The notes under the pieces are model-generated. The model worked only from the letters and a program-made list of their open reading frames with translations, was not told where the DNA came from and made no database searches. Position numbers and translations under genes: made by a program. From Flavobacterium microcysteis (GTDB lineage Bacteria > Bacteroidota > Bacteroidia > Flavobacteriales > Flavobacteriaceae), in contig NZ_VFJE01000050.1 of assembly GCF_006385255.1 (NCBI RefSeq), positions 1 through 64,000 of the forward strand: a DNA stretch of 64,000 nucleotides, in the 5' to 3' direction. Positions 62,984 to 64,000 of this stretch are shown piece by piece (the stretch's first letter is position 1; every line of letters starts with the position of its first letter).

Positions 62984-63730
62984 ATGAATATGAATCCGGA
63001 ACTGCCTTCAAAAGTAATAATCAGGTGTCTCGTTGTTGACGATGAACCTTTGGCACGGCATAGCATTATCGATTTTATTGAAAAAGTAGATTTTTTGGAA
63101 GTTGTAGGTTCCTGCGCTTCTGCACTCGAAGCCTCAGAATATGTCCAAAACGGGCAGGTTGATTTGCTGTTTCTGGATATTAATATGCCCTATCTTTCCG
63201 GTCTGGAATTTTTAGATTCTCTGGAGCGTCCTCCTATGGCCATTTTTACAACAGCCTATTCTGAACATGCTTTGGAAGGATATCGCCTTCAAATTGTAGA
63301 CTATCTGCTAAAACCCATCACGTTTCAACGGTTTTATCAGGCTTCTTTAAAAGCACAGCAGTTGTTTTTATTAACTGCTTCAGCAAAACAGCCTGTTCCG
63401 GTTGATCCTTTTTTATATATCCGTCAAGGTGAAGGTTTCCAGAAAATATCCTGGACTGATATTCTTTACATCGAAGGAATGCAGAATTATGCAAAGTTGC
63501 ATTTCAAAAACCAAATTTTGGTTATTCATCAGACTATGATATCGTTAGAAGAAACGCTTCCTAAAGAAAAGTTTTTCAGGATTCATAAATCCTTTCTGGT
63601 AAATATCGACCATATCGATTCTATAGCCGGCGGGCGTCTTTCTATTAACGGACAGCAACTACCCATTTCAAGAACACGCAGGGAAGCGCTCCTGAAAGAG
63701 GTAGTGTATAAAAACCTTCTGAGCCGATAA
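62984..63730 (+). CDS. LytTR-family response regulator
   Basis: 248 residues. Receiver (~10-125) with phospho-acceptor Asp in 'VDLLFLDINMPYLSG' and Lys in 'DYLLKPI'; LytTR DNA-binding domain (~145-245: 'ILYIEGMQNYAKLHF', 'FFRIHKSFLVNIDHI'). Output gene unknown; the convergent outer-membrane gene is a candidate. Confidence 0.92.
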   Translation: MNMNPELPSKVIIRCLVVDDEPLARHSIIDFIEKVDFLEVVGSCASALEASEYVQNGQVDLLFLDINMPYLSGLEFLDSLERPPMAIFTTAYSEHALEGYRLQIVDYLLKPITFQRFYQASLKAQQLFLLTASAKQPVPVDPFLYIRQGEGFQKISWTDILYIEGMQNYAKLHFKNQILVIHQTMISLEETLPKEKFFRIHKSFLVNIDHIDSIAGGRLSINGQQLPISRTRREALLKEVVYKNLLSR

Positions 63731-63731
63731 T

Positions 63732-64000
63732 CTAAAACTTCCATTTTAAAGCTGCCGCACCATAAAACGTGGTCGTAAACTTTGGATTGGCCATGTCTTT
63801 TTCCTTAAAAATATCGCTAAGCTTCCTGTCATTTGTCTGGAAGGAACGTGTGAGTGTAGAGCCAGCTGTAAAATCAACTGTCCAATGTTCGCCTAATTTA
63901 AACTGAGGACGTATTCCTGCAATTACTTGTTGGTAGCCTAACAGTTTTGATTTTCCATCTCGAGAAACTTCGGCAGTCATACCATCCAATTCTACGACTG
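63732..64000 (-). CDS. C-terminal end of an outer-membrane barrel protein (runs off window)
   Basis: The frame is open to the right edge; the TTG at 63989 is internal. Alternating strands (QQVIAGIRPQFKLG, WTVDFTAGSTLTRSF, TTFYGAAALKWKF) and a final Phe fit an outer-membrane barrel; I recall DUF6268-like proteins of this kind but cannot confirm. One base from the response-regulator stop, convergent. Confidence 0.65.
   Translation of the reverse strand, partial: VVELDGMTAEVSRDGKSKLLGYQQVIAGIRPQFKLGEHWTVDFTAGSTLTRSFQTNDRKLSDIFKEKDMANPKFTTTFYGAAALKWKF

Overview
The window looks like a chromosomal segment of a Flavobacterium-type member of the Bacteroidetes. The evidence is AT-rich intergenic DNA, -7 boxes of the TAnnTTTG type, type IX secretion (T9SS) C-terminal sorting tails, a PorZ homologue, an aerotolerance (Bat) operon, a DUF5686 outer-membrane protein and many short lipoproteins and barrels. 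I found no tRNA, rRNA, CRISPR array or insertion sequence. All functional names come from reading motifs and protein patterns; no database search was run.

Layout. 1-6845: GC-richer export and Rhs block, with the tail of a T9SS cargo, an Rhs-like protein, a DUF6443/Rhs-core protein with an AT-rich C-terminal tip, and a small two-helix membrane ORF that is a candidate immunity gene. 7372-9221: a T9SS cargo and an NmrA-like oxidoreductase. 9374-14410: stress and alkylation-repair genes (AlkZ-like protein, esterase, PaiB-like protein, an Ada lacking its zinc domain, a 2OG oxygenase, a free Ada zinc domain, AlkB). 14431-17748: recO and porZ, with a duplicated recO/porZ junction between them. 17879-24948: glutamate dehydrogenase, a sulfur-metabolism PLP enzyme, lipoproteins, DinB, an ArsC-like protein and an EamA transporter. 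25041-28795: yicC-gmk-nadD, a Crp/Fnr regulator and a DJ-1/PfpI protein. 28846-34265: a tight NAD/ADP-ribose operon (prs-like, PARG-like macrodomain, kptA, metallophosphoesterase, small RyR-like protein, nadV) behind an NrtR-type regulator and three matching operator sites. 34408-40501: alcohol dehydrogenase, gpsA, TerC/Alx, two ankyrin proteins. 40503-43126: pheS, two conserved unknowns and a CvpA-like protein. 43395-52423: MoxR-DUF58-BatD-like-BatA-B-C-D-E. 52594-64000: aldo/keto reductase, SDR, AlbA_2 protein, DUF5686 protein, a second metallophosphoesterase, a small barrel, egtB-egtD, a LytS/LytR pair and the end of an outer-membrane protein.

How genes work together. The most interesting unit is the NrtR-linked operon. 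KptA would consume NAD+ and release nicotinamide plus a cyclic-phosphate form of ADP-ribose. The phosphoesterase and macrodomain hydrolase could process ADP-ribose derivatives. The Prs-like and NadV-like enzymes could rebuild NAD+, either through PRPP and NMN or directly from ADP-ribose pyrophosphate. NrtR regulators sense ADP-ribose, so the operon may be a self-contained ADP-ribose recycling circuit.

Other recurrent structure: several intergenic spacers are built of short repeated words that fold back on their own reverse complements, and the recO/porZ duplication differs almost only at synonymous positions, which suggests recombination between related strains.
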